This document shows positions 33,663 through 43,210 of a stretch of DNA of 64,000 nt, in pieces (the stretch's first letter is position 1; each line of letters starts with the position of its first letter). This DNA comes from Crossaster papposus. Lineage: Eukaryota > Echinodermata > Asteroidea > Velatida > Solasteridae. The notes below the pieces were generated by a model that was not told the DNA's origin, searched no databases, and saw nothing but the letters and a program-made list of their open reading frames with translations. A program made the translations under genes and the position numbers. The stretch is taken from NCBI GenBank assembly GCA_037893245.1, contig JBAIAA010000119.1, forward strand, positions 1,178,001 through 1,242,000. The letters run 5' to 3'.

Positions 33663-33973
33663 ATAGTAAATATCGTTAAACTTACCTGTTTGAAGTTTTA
33701 CAATCATGGATGCCGAGAAAAAAAGCGAAAGAAAACGGCGTTTATTTTCAACTATCGGGCAGTTGTTCTTGTTGTTCTTGTTATTTTTCGAATGCCTAGT
33801 GGCGATCGTAATTTTTGTTTATACAATTTAATTTTTCGGAACAATTACAGGATTTTTAGCGAAGTTATGTTGATAGATGCCTTGAATTATTATTTACTTT
33901 CAAATAAAAGAGCTATTTCTAAATAATTTGGTAATAAAATATTTTGATATCTGCAAATGGTGTATGCTACCCC
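33663..33973 (+). mobile_element. MDAE-type MITE (unit 3, copy 2)
   Basis: ATGGATGCCGAG at 33705 opens a 42-aa frame (MDAEKKSERKRRLFSTI, then LFLLLFLLFF and a stop), basic then hydrophobic. Ends GCAAATGGTGTATGCTACC. Confidence 0.7.
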
Positions 33974-34161
33974 GTGTTGACAAAGTGATAGTAACATTTC
34001 GATTAACTGCGAAACACATTATTCCATAGAAACATTTTTTTCCTCAGATTTATAACAATTCTAAAAGACTCGAGGTATTAATGAATAATATGGTTGTGCA
34101 ATGATTTACAGGTGCCAACTAAAACAAGTACATTTCAAAATTAATTTTAACAATGTAACGT

Positions 34162-35217
34162 TTATGGTTCAATTTCGCGCGTTTTCATGCTGCATGCTTT
34201 CATTGAATAGTCATATTTCCATGAGGACCATTGCACACCCTGGTAATCACCTGCTTTCTCATATGGGTAATAATATACACCATTCAAGTGAGAATAATAA
34301 CAGCTATTAAACCACCAGGCTCCTAAAAACTGTTGGGCACAATTTGTGTGGTACGCATCATTGTCACGATCCTTTGTTGAAAAGGAATGTCCTTTTTGAT
34401 AAAACCTACTATTTCCCTGATACCCAAGAGAGTCGCCGGCAGTGCTGCTAATATCGTATTGGTCATAATTCAGCTTGTAATCACCCGGGGATATTTGGAA
34501 ATCCGAGTATTTTGCCCATGCTGTGTTGCCCTCCCAGTCCTCTAAATCAACTCGTAGCTCCCATGTTCCAAGCGAATCGTCAGACGTCAGAGTCACCAAG
34601 TTGTCATTACCCAGCCAAAACTCACCGGACAGATCGCCAAAGCCAGACTGGTAGTCGGCCCAGTTACGGTAAAAGTCCACGCTGCCATCTTGTCGCCTCT
34701 GAAACACGATCCATCCCCCGCCGTCAGTTTCCATGTCACAGTAGACACGAAGACCGCCATTGCCGAATCCCTCGGGGTAGATTGTGTAGATACAGCTTGA
34801 ACGATAACCAGCATCTAAGAGCATCTTGCAACTTCTGTAGCGATTCAAGGAGCTATCAGCCAGTGAGTAGAGAGGTGTGTCATCATCTGCATCAAAGTAC
34901 ACCATTCCTTGAGTTGCATTGAAGTCTTTGGGATGCTCTCGTCTTGTTGCAAGGTTCAACTCGCACAGTTTACTGCAGTCGTTAAAGTTAAACGACCTGC
35001 AACGTTCATCCATGCTGCATTCCCGTCCGCAGATGACACGAGATCGTACAGTTTTTGCTGCATACGCAAATTCTTCCAGTGCGCGATTTTCGGCGGCATA
35101 AAACGTATGTTTTCCTGTAAATGAAGATGTTTCAAATCCAGAGACGGGCGAGGTAGCGCCCTGGAAAATGATGAATATTATGTGAAATAGTTCAAAACAG
35201 TTGATTTGTTTCGCCAT
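34162..35217 (-). CDS. Intact fibrinogen-related protein with PAN/apple-like domain (unit 3)
   Basis: 351-aa secreted protein in one exon. The start is chosen at the second of two adjacent ATGs (35217), matching MAKQ in the paralogues; using the first adds one Met. A signal peptide is followed by a PAN-like region (ICGRECSMDERC, FNFNDCSKLC), then an FBG domain from RSCKMLLDAG to the stop. It is near-identical to the unit 2 protein across the first two-thirds of the FBG domain but diverges after about residue 260: FSTKDRDNDAYHTNCAQQF, GAWWFNSCYYSHLNGVYYY, PYEKAGDYQGVQWSSW. Here the calcium-site-like run is the canonical DRDND. A secreted pattern-recognition lectin is the likely role, inferred from family. 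Confidence 0.92.
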   Translation of the reverse strand: MAKQINCFELFHIIFIIFQGATSPVSGFETSSFTGKHTFYAAENRALEEFAYAAKTVRSRVICGRECSMDERCRSFNFNDCSKLCELNLATRREHPKDFNATQGMVYFDADDDTPLYSLADSSLNRYRSCKMLLDAGYRSSCIYTIYPEGFGNGGLRVYCDMETDGGGWIVFQRRQDGSVDFYRNWADYQSGFGDLSGEFWLGNDNLVTLTSDDSLGTWELRVDLEDWEGNTAWAKYSDFQISPGDYKLNYDQYDISSTAGDSLGYQGNSRFYQKGHSFSTKDRDNDAYHTNCAQQFLGAWWFNSCYYSHLNGVYYYPYEKAGDYQGVQWSSWKYDYSMKACSMKTREIEP

Positions 35218-35931
35218 CACGTCGATCGAGTTAAGGGCACGTTATGACAGAAGATTTCAGTTTTTCGTTATGTTGCTAATTACAACTGTTGTGAAATAAC
35301 ACAATTTGTCAAGGCAAACTGTCACCCGTAGATGTCTTCATGAAACAACTGCCAGATTGCACTCAGAGGCCTGGTGACGCTGGGACTTGGTAGTTTACAG
35401 AAAGGAATGGGGTGACGCAGACACAAACTGTGGCGATATTGATTTAGTTTCAGTGAATCCAATTAGATTTAAATGGGATTGTTTATGAGGCGCAATTATC
35501 TGGTTACTATGCCAACTCTTTCTTGCCGATGGCCACAAGCTTAATACAAGCGTTATTCAGCGATAAAAATAATCCAATAAACCGCCATTATAGCTTTAGA
35601 ACTGACGACACAAACAGTCCAGGTTATTGATTTTGTACCAGTGAATATGACATATGGAGGGGACAATTCGCTGGTTACCATGCCCACTTCTACTGAAGAC
35701 CATAAGCTTAACGGTGAACAATTACCAAACTTGAATTAAGGCTGAAACTAAATCACGAATATAGTGAGTTAAGTTGCGTTCACAAAAATCCATATTCTTT
35801 TGTACTTTTGTCCTTTGTTTTCTATTTTGAGTATTAATTGAAGTCTTCGTTGTGACCGAGTTTTTCTTGTTAAGCGTGTCATCTTTACACCACTGGTTTG
35901 CTCTAGTGTCAGAGGTCTGGCGATGATGGGG

Positions 35932-36062
35932 TTTTATAATTTACAGAAAGCATTGATGGTGAAGCAGACGATGTGTATCTCTTTGATTGGTTATCACAGT
36001 AAATACGTCATCCAGAGCAGTGGCTGGTAATTGGCTATTCATAAACCGTAGCCCCTGATTGG
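35932..36062 (-). promoter_or_regulatory. Putative FREP promoter (unit 3)
   Basis: TATA-like ATTATAAAAC (35932-35938 core) with CCAAT cores at 35986-35990, 36030-36034 and 36058-36062. The intervening 5' flank is longer than in unit 2 (extra sequence around 35430-35710). Confidence 0.45.
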
Positions 36063-37156
36063 CGGAGGTTTGTAGCTCATTACCTAATCGGATAAACGTC
36101 AGCTGCAGATCATTGGTGTTTGGTCTATTTTTAAATTAAATGATGTCAAACGGAATGCACCACCGTATAAATAAAGGCATCTATAATTAGGAGGTAGCGT
36201 ATACGTTCATAACCGAGTCAATTTCACGCTGGTTGATTTCATTCTCAAAATGTAATAAGCAATTCAAAGCAATTCAATTGTTCCAACAATAAGCGGCTTT
36301 ACAAAATGTACTTTACACAAATGTAGTTGCCAAATACATGTATCCCAACTCTCGTAATTATTATGGACGTTTTCAGTGATGAAGACGATTCGAAAAGGAG
36401 TTTTTACCGTCAGTAGATTAAGAAATTATTAAGTTCCAGTGAACTGACAGCCTGGAATTAAATAAAGTCACAAATATTGTGAGTTGCTTTAAATAAAACC
36501 TATTCTTTTGTACTAATTGTAACCTAGAGGTGGTTTGGTAACGATACAATTTTAAGAAAATCAGGAAACAGAAGGGGTGGTGACAAAAGTGTTTAGTGTT
36601 CTTGAAGTTAGATTATTTTATTTAGTACGAACAATCTCCCGCGCAATATACCCACAATTTACGATATAAAAAATGACAGCCAAAGGTGTCTGCAAATAAA
36701 TAAAGGAAATAGAAATACTATTAACACATATTTCTATTCATTTGAGCATTAATTTAACTTTATTGCAATATATCTAACAATTCTGTTTACTGAAATCTTG
36801 TGTACATTTTTAATATACATTCAATAAAAATAGCATCATCAAGTTAAGCCTGTATCGGAGCTAACCCAGGGTGAAACGGACAATGTCGACTTTAATTTAA
36901 ACAAGTGTGACCAGTCGCCTTCCTCGACAGGCCCCAGGACTATTTTCCCATATATATATATAGAGAGAGTTTCAACTAGACTTCGCTATAAATATAGCTC
37001 CCTCTATAAATACTGCCTTCTACAGCTTTAAAAACTTTGTTTGTAATTGCGCCCTCGCGTGCTGCATTCAACAATAGGCCCATTGTTGCATACTTTACAT
37101 TCGTTTGCTTTGTTAATTGTTTGCTTAGTTTTCTTGTTGGCGCAAGGCAGTGTTTG
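36063..37156. other. Unit 4 backbone, no gene seen
   Basis: Counterpart of unit 2 14685-15777, ending at the transposon target. No intact gene. Confidence 0.5.
36197..36243. other. Inferred crossover window between type A and type B units
   Basis: Left of it, diagnostic bases match units 1 and 6 (GTAGCTCATT, CAGATCATT, GGAGGTAGCG). Right of it they match unit 2 (TTCTCAAAATG, CAATTGTTCC, TTTACACAAATG). The window itself is identical in units 2, 4 and 6, and is where an unequal exchange could switch templates. Confidence 0.6.
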
Positions 37157-37315
37157 TAGTCCAGGCTCCAGAATGCCAAAATCGCTTTATAAAAAAATTA
37201 CCCTACACTATTTGCTCCCCTTAATTTATTGTGTGTTTACGATTCGCATATTTTGTCTTATTAAGAATCTGGACGGTGTAAAAAATAATTCCCCGGCGAA
37301 AGTGCTTTTTTTTGA
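37157..37315 (+). repeat. Left terminal inverted repeat of the 4.87 kb element
   Basis: TAGTCCAGGCTCCAG is followed by CCCTACACTATTTGCTCCCC, then AATCTGGACGGTGTA and GGCGAAAGTGC. Each string has a match in the same order at the right end. Confidence 0.8.
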
Positions 37316-38786
37316 CAAAATTGTAGTGAAAATCCAACGTCAAAGATAAGAAAACGAAATGTCCCGGTGCCCTTTTCATAAGGCTCGTTTAACAACGCGT
37401 TAATTCGGGTACCAGTCTCTCTCCGAATGCATGCGGCCAACCTCGTTGTCATGGTCAGCGCGGCGAGTACGCCGATGGTACGTGTCGCTTCCCCAAATTA
37501 ACCGAGGAGCATAGTCATGGGGGAAAACGATCGGGAAAGAGGTTACTTTAAAATGGCGGTGCTGCATGCATGCTGAAGCAGACGAATTGCGAGCAGACGA
37601 TCGATATATTTGTACTTTTTAGGTGTTTTCGAGAGAAAGTTGAACAAGTATTTATGTCACATGAACCTTGCCGGCATAAATTAAAATAAATCTTTAAGAA
37701 AATGTCTTTTGTATTAAAACTGCGTTGAAAGAACGGTACAAACGAATAAGAATAAATTGATCCAGGTAAGTACGTACGGTCTGATGGTCTGACCGTGAAT
37801 TTGTCGATTTCTGGTCGAGGTTTCCGTAGCGACAATCGGTATGGTAATATCATGGTTATGTATACGTTAACGCGGTGCGCGCAGAGTTTGTATCGTACTT
37901 TGAATCATAATCTTGTGTGATTGTCAAACGCAAGTGACAAGAACACCTTTCTCTGAAGATTGAAGACCATACTTTACAACAAACGGGGTAAGAAATTATT
38001 TTCAATTAAATAAACTCTGTGTTGTCTGTAGTACTAGCTAGGAAAGAATCCCATGTTCAGACATCACATCTTGTTTTGCTGAGATTAGTTTCTTGTTTTG
38101 CTGAGAAGTTCCCAGCTTTTACCACAAAGGATGCTTACATTTTTGAAGTTTGAGAACACTGTTTAGGAATGAAAAAACTAACATTAAGTATCTCCTTGAC
38201 TACTTTTTTTCTGTATAGGTTTTGTACACAGGAACTTGGATGATGTCCACATATGGAATTCTTTCCAAGTTCTTTTTCCAAAATGTTAACTAAAAATTGA
38301 AAACCAGCTTTTAGGCCTACATATTGTTACTCACTCGTGTCGTGTTCTTTTTGTTCTATAGCCAGGCCTATTTAATTTCTTGCTCGATCAATCCACTAAA
38401 TAATGTTTTCATATGTTGGTGGGTATGGTTACAAATCATTTTAATATTTCATCACAAATTCATTTTGAAAATAATGCTAATTTTGTTTTAAAATGACCAT
38501 CTGGTTGAGTGGTAAATAAAATAGAGTGTAGTAGGCCTAACAATAGTTATTCTCAGTTAGGACGGAGTGGATGTGGTGTATTAGAGTAGACTCCTGTTGT
38601 TTAATTTGTCGTTTGTTCTTCGGTCCTCATTTTGTTAGAATGTCTTCAATCAGTCTTCAATTATATGAAGTTGGTGCCTAACTGCAGGACTACATCTCAT
38701 CAGGAAAAACTAGAAAACTTAAACTGCAAACATTTGATGTCCTAAATAAAAGCAAAAAGCCAAGAGAAAAGAAACAAAAGCAGTCG

Positions 38787-40379
38787 ATGACTGATGAGAT
38801 GGCCATACTTAAACGACTTGTCATTGAGACAGAACGAGGCTCTCTCAGTACCCCACTTGAAGACTTGCTGACACATGAGCTGCATGCGTATCCTCCTTCT
38901 ATAGCAGAAGTCGATTCCACCACAAAGAACATCAAACTTCGTAGCGGAAGCAAAGCAGCTCTACAGCATATCTGTAGAAAAAGAATAGGGCTTAAAGAAT
39001 GGCCGGTCACCATGTCTTCTACCACCCACAAAACAGGTGTCGTCGTTGATGTAATGGGGCTAATAAGAACGCACAAACCCTTTAATTACGAAGTTAGTGA
39101 GAAGTATGCAGCAAGACTCTTGCAGTCAGCTAAACAAGAATTATTCAGCACAGAGATCCATCTTGTTGCTGATAGATATGATGGCCTTCATGATGTCCAA
39201 GATGAAAATGGTAACAGTGTATGCTTAAAATCAGCCAGTGGTTGTAGAGATCGGCGTTCAGAATCAAGGGTTGAGTACCAAGTGTGCAAGAGCCTTCCGA
39301 TAAAGCACTGGGATGACATAATCACTAACAGCAAAAGCAAGTCCAACCTGCTGAGCTTTGTTTTTGATTGCTGGACACAGTACTCAACTCTTCTAGAAGA
39401 TGGCATAACTCTCACCCTTGCTGGTGGTTTCCAGAATAGGCAACATGTGACATCATTAAAGTCTGACAGACAACCTATCATCCCTGACGACATTGACCTA
39501 GCAAGCACCCATGAGGAGGCAGACACTCGTGTATTTTTACACACTGCAGCTTGTGTACACAGGGGGTGTACCCGGGTTGTTATAAGAGCATCTGATACCG
39601 ATATTGTGGTGATGGCGGTGTATTTTTATCAACGGCTTGCGGATGAAGGTTGCCGGGAACTGTATGTGCAAACAAAGGACTACTTCATTCCCATTCATGA
39701 TGTTGTCGCCTCTTTCAGTGTAAATGAAGCAAAGATGTTGCCCCTTCTTCATGCACTCAGCGGCTGTGACACAAACAGCTTCTTCTTTGGTAAAGGCAAA
39801 GTAAAATTTGTCAAGTCTTCAGCAAGTGTCTCTGCTCACCACGCTAACATTTGTGACCAGCTGGAACATCAGAGCAATGTTTCTAAGGACTTTGTTGTGC
39901 ACATCACAAAAATTGCGACCGATCTTCTAACTAAGGTGTATGGGCATAGTGATTTCTCTAGTTTGGACATGTTGAGACGTCACCTTTACGCAAGGGTCGA
40001 AGACATAAAGTCATTGCCTCCAAAAAATGATGCTTTCCAACAACATGTCTTACGTGCCATTTTCCAAACGAGTGTCTGGGTTAAGGCCATGCAGGCAAGA
40101 CCATCCCTTTCTGACCCCTTTAATTACGGATGGAGATCAACATCATCTGGAGTTGAACCTGTACTTGTGCAACGTAGTTATCTTCCACACCACCTTCGAA
40201 GCAAACTATTCTGCAAGTGTAAGAAGAATTGCAGAAGAAATTGCCCTTGTCTAAAGAAGAAACTAGCGTGCGATTACTCATGCTCGTGCAAAGGTCAAGC
40301 AGCTACCTGTGTGCGAGCAGATACTGAATTAGACGATGCTACTCCCGATGACGAGTCTGAAAGTGTCACAGAAGAGTAA
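38787..40379 (+). CDS. FEN1/XPG-like nuclease with C-terminal Tesmin/TSO1-like cysteine cluster
   Basis: 530-aa protein. I see the acidic residues of a FEN1/XPG (PIN-like) nuclease in order: VVVDVMG (D88), HLVADRYDG (D129, D132), STHEEADTR (E243, E244, D246), RASDTDIVV (D270, D272) and HALSGCDTNSFFFGKGK (D328). Their spacing resembles FEN1 D34, D86, E158/E160, D179/D181 and D233, and the GCDT...GKGK stretch sits where FEN1 has its helix-two-turn-helix start. Residues 476-508 hold nine cysteines (CKCKKNCRRNCPC, then C495, C499, C501, C508), like Tesmin/TSO1 CXC DNA-binding repeats. The tail is acidic. The frame stays open 33 codons upstream to a good splice acceptor (CTAACTGCAG, 38678-38687), and a donor-like GGGGTAAGA lies at 37985. 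Uncharacterised proteins with these motifs are common in marine invertebrates. The function in transposition is inference; it could instead be a passenger. Confidence 0.75.
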   Translation: MTDEMAILKRLVIETERGSLSTPLEDLLTHELHAYPPSIAEVDSTTKNIKLRSGSKAALQHICRKRIGLKEWPVTMSSTTHKTGVVVDVMGLIRTHKPFNYEVSEKYAARLLQSAKQELFSTEIHLVADRYDGLHDVQDENGNSVCLKSASGCRDRRSESRVEYQVCKSLPIKHWDDIITNSKSKSNLLSFVFDCWTQYSTLLEDGITLTLAGGFQNRQHVTSLKSDRQPIIPDDIDLASTHEEADTRVFLHTAACVHRGCTRVVIRASDTDIVVMAVYFYQRLADEGCRELYVQTKDYFIPIHDVVASFSVNEAKMLPLLHALSGCDTNSFFFGKGKVKFVKSSASVSAHHANICDQLEHQSNVSKDFVVHITKIATDLLTKVYGHSDFSSLDMLRRHLYARVEDIKSLPPKNDAFQQHVLRAIFQTSVWVKAMQARPSLSDPFNYGWRSTSSGVEPVLVQRSYLPHHLRSKLFCKCKKNCRRNCPCLKKKLACDYSCSCKGQAATCVRADTELDDATPDDESESVTEE

Positions 40380-40709
40380 ACTGAATACAAAAAGAGGATG
40401 TTATCATATCCAGCTCTTTTTTGCCTGTCAAGTTCTCTCAAAGTTAACATTCTTTATTAGGTGAACCGGGTTATTTTATTTCTAAGTCAACACAGGTGTT
40501 ATGAATCCAACATAGGCGCATAACAAGCTACTATGTAGTTAGTGAATTGTTTATCTGTCATTTGGAAAACATTCATAACAAATCTTAATATTAAAACAAG
40601 TCAACAAAAAAACTGTTTCACTTGACGAGGGGCTATTAATGTTGACTGAAATTTATTATTGGTCATGTTATTGATATGTTGTGTGACATAAACAAATTCA
40701 ATTTATTAA

Positions 40710-40874
40710 GGGAATAAATGTGTGTTCGAGAGGTTTTAATCACTCTGTTTAATACCGATTGGAGTCTGGGTGCTGATAATTACCCGAGCCGAAGGCGAGG
40801 GTAATTATCAGCACCCAGACTCCAAGAGGTATTAAACAGAGTGATTAATACCGACCGAACACACATTTATTCCC
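40710..40874. repeat. Palindrome P4 with GCCGAAGGC tip
   Basis: About 165 bases of inverted repeat: GGGAATAAATGTGTGTTCG pairs with the right end, TTAATCACTCTGTTTAATACC and GGAGTCTGGGTGCTGATAAT pair inward, and the tip reads CCCGAGCCGAAGGCGAGGG. It lies 330 bases after the stop codon. The AATAAA at 40713 could serve as a polyadenylation signal. It may be part of the transposon or a separate insertion. Confidence 0.85.
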
Positions 40875-41689
40875 ATTCATAAATACCTTTTTTTTTAAAT
40901 TCAGCCCAAAAAGCCCCGAAAATCCCGGAAAATTGTCGCAAGTAAATTTCGGTGTTTCGCCATTCTGTCTGTGTCAAATGACATGTTTCCGCCTCTGTCG
41001 CTCTCTACACAATACATGCAATAAAGCGTATTTACTGTGAACCAGACTATTACTGCCATTGGCAACCTCGTTCCCAAGGTGTCGAGCTGTACGCGCTCAA
41101 CACTACCCGCTCTTATTATTGGAGACGAGGTACGGTTCAGGGTTGGAAATAAAGTGAGCCCTGGGGACGGAATGTTGTTTTCAGCTATGTTTAAACACTT
41201 CCAGCCATGTCTTTATCGTCCGTTTAATACCGACCACGTGACGGGCTCTCGACCAATAGGAATGCCTAAACTGTCCCAGGTATTTATGAATAATTGTTGA
41301 ACAATAAACCTGTGTTTCAACTTTGTTTTACATTTGGATAACAAATACAACATGTACAGAAAGTTATTTTTCAATAAAACGGGCAAAAAGTACGAAATAC
41401 GCCCTATAATGGAGGATTCTTTTTTTATTTTGTCAATTTTGCCGATTGTGGTAAATGAAACATTCAGACAAAATTTGAGGAATATCGGCTGTAAACATTT
41501 GAAAATAGAGATTCTTTATCACAATGGGTTAGCCACCCATAAATTGAACCCCTGGCCATTTATTTTTATTTTATTTTTTATTTTTTTTGGGGGGGGGCAC
41601 TTTTAATGTCTGAAACTCAGTTTTGGCCAAATACTATTTTAAAATGAACGCTATTAAAAACGACGTTTTCTCTTTATTATTACACAAAA

Positions 41690-41895
41690 TGGCCGCCATT
41701 TTGGATTTTGCCAAATTTAAAAAATAGCCCGGATGTGAACTTTTGAACACATGCTTATTTATCGTAAGTCGCCCTCTGAGCCAAATTTGGGTTCATTCGA
41801 CCGATTAATGTTGAGTTTATTTAACAATTCATAGTTTTGATATTTTTGGGGGGAAATGGCGGCCATATTGGATTTTGGCCAAAAATGCATTTTCG
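41690..41895. promoter_or_regulatory. Repeated AAATGGCGGCCAT-type sites near the transposon right end
   Basis: CAAAATGGCCGCCATTTTGG (from 41685) and GAAATGGCGGCCATATTGG (from 41854), each followed by ATTTTG and CCAAA. The core fits the animal YY1 consensus (AANATGGCGGC). A regulatory role is only suggested. Confidence 0.3.
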
Positions 41896-42025
41896 CCTGG
41901 TCAAATTTTAATACACCGTCCAGATTCTGAATCAGCAGGGGTTACTACATAAAAAAACGTAAAAATATTATGGGGAGCAAATTGTGTAGGGTTAACTCAT
42001 TTTTTTGGGACTGGAGCCTGGACTA
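41870..42025 (-). repeat. Right terminal inverted repeat of the 4.87 kb element
   Basis: Read on the minus strand: TAGTCCAGGCTCCAG, CCCTACACAATTTGCTCCCC, AATCTGGACGGTGTA, AGGCGAAAATGC, in the same order as the left end with mismatches and small indels. Confidence 0.8.
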
Positions 42026-43210
42026 TTGGGGCAATGGTCCTTTGACTTTTTGTTCTAGCCACACCTTAATACTGATACATTCGTACACGGGTTGTGTGGC
42101 ACGAGCTTGGTCGGCCAAGGCGGTTGAGTACACACTGGTTTATTATATTTTTCAATTATCTTATTCTAAATGATTTTTGTTGAAGTCTTATAAATACATG
42201 CAATGATACTGACTTGTAATTTTAGAATAAGAAATTAATGAACTGTCCATTTTGTTATCTTTAATTTTAGACTTGATTACAGACATCCAATTGGCTGTCG
42301 TTCTTTCGGCGCCTGCACGTTCTTTCGGCGCCTTTTAGTTCTTTTGGAAATTTAAGTTTTTGTAAATAACTGTAAATACAACTTCTAGTTCCACATCTTT
42401 ATTTATTATTTGAGTAGCCTCGACCACATTCATGGAATCGCCCCATTGGATTCCTCCTAATTTGGCTACACAAGTATTGGAAAAAAACACTGCTATCCAA
42501 CTTGTACAAGAATTAAATTTCACAATTCAAGCTGCGCTTTATTGAAACGGTAAAGATTTTACTTACCCTGTGACGTCCCCAACTGATGCCAGCCAAGCTG
42601 TGCAAAACAGCACCGATAAATGCATGGGTACATGACATGTAAATAGGTAACAATTGCAGCTACATTGTAATGGGCTATGTACATGTATTCAGGAAAGCAG
42701 AAGAGTTAACGTTAACTCCAGGGAGCTCACAAATGGAATGACTAAAAACCTAACGGTGCCCTAAATCTGATTTATGTTCCCTTCTTGCCTGAAGTTCAAG
42801 TTGTTATGTCACGCTAACCAACCACCGTTGATGACAACTTGAAGGTTGGACATGGGGCAGCGAAGAATTAAAGGAAACGCCAACAATGTCCACTAGCAAA
42901 TCTGCATCACAGTCAAAAGTAAAGTTGACAACCGCCGTACTATCTTGCGCGCGCGCGAGAGCGTGCACCCGAGAGCGTGCACCCATACTTAGGGATTAAC
43001 AGTGCGAGGACCCGGTCATTACTGCGTTATAATTGACCGGGTTGGGGGATGACAGCTTTTAATGGACCAGTTGTTTATTTGAATTGACAACAGAGGGCGC
43101 TCTTCAGAATCGACGATCCAGTGTCAACAATATTTTCGAATTTGTGCCAATGCTACGTGGAATCGCCTGTCTGGAATCAGGTGCCAACCCACCACATGCA
43201 GCAGTACGTG
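42026..43210. other. Unit 4 backbone after the transposon, no intact gene
   Basis: Counterpart of unit 2 15775-16961, including the eroded minus frame at 42335-42523. Confidence 0.5.

Larger units (their letters stand above)
24341..36054. repeat. Tandem locus unit 3 (type C)
   Basis: Third unit, nearly identical to unit 5. Relative to types A and B it lacks roughly 0.75 kb of early unit sequence (join near 25110-25130). It has gained a MULE-like MITE, a GC-rich tract (25735-26250), several inverted-repeat elements (26960-28278), a poly-G palindrome, a second FREP C-terminal fragment, a LINE fragment and two MDAE-type repeats. Carries an intact FREP at 34162-35217. Confidence 0.88.
37157..42025 (+). 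mobile_element. 4.87 kb TAG-ended DNA transposon with FEN1-like nuclease ORF
   Basis: Present only in unit 4; unit 2 near 15777 shows the empty site. The target TTG is duplicated on each side (37154-37156 and 42026-42028). Outer ends TAGTCCAGGCTCCAG are perfect inverted copies, and imperfect inversion continues for about 150 bases (CCCTACAC, TTTGCTCCCC, AATCTGGACGGTGTA, GGCGAAA in both). One long ORF (38787-40379) is preceded by an intron-like stretch, and a palindrome (40710-40874) follows it. No DDE transposase, reverse transcriptase or helicase is visible. The single presence and clean duplication indicate insertion after the B-C duplication. Confidence 0.85.

Noticed and set aside
38787-40379. 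Assignment of the nuclease ORF to the KDZ (Kyakuja/Dileera/Zisupton) transposases because of its CXC-like cysteines
   Set aside because: The core motifs fit a FEN1/XPG-like arrangement instead, and the 3-bp duplication differs from the 8 bp I recall for Zisupton elements.
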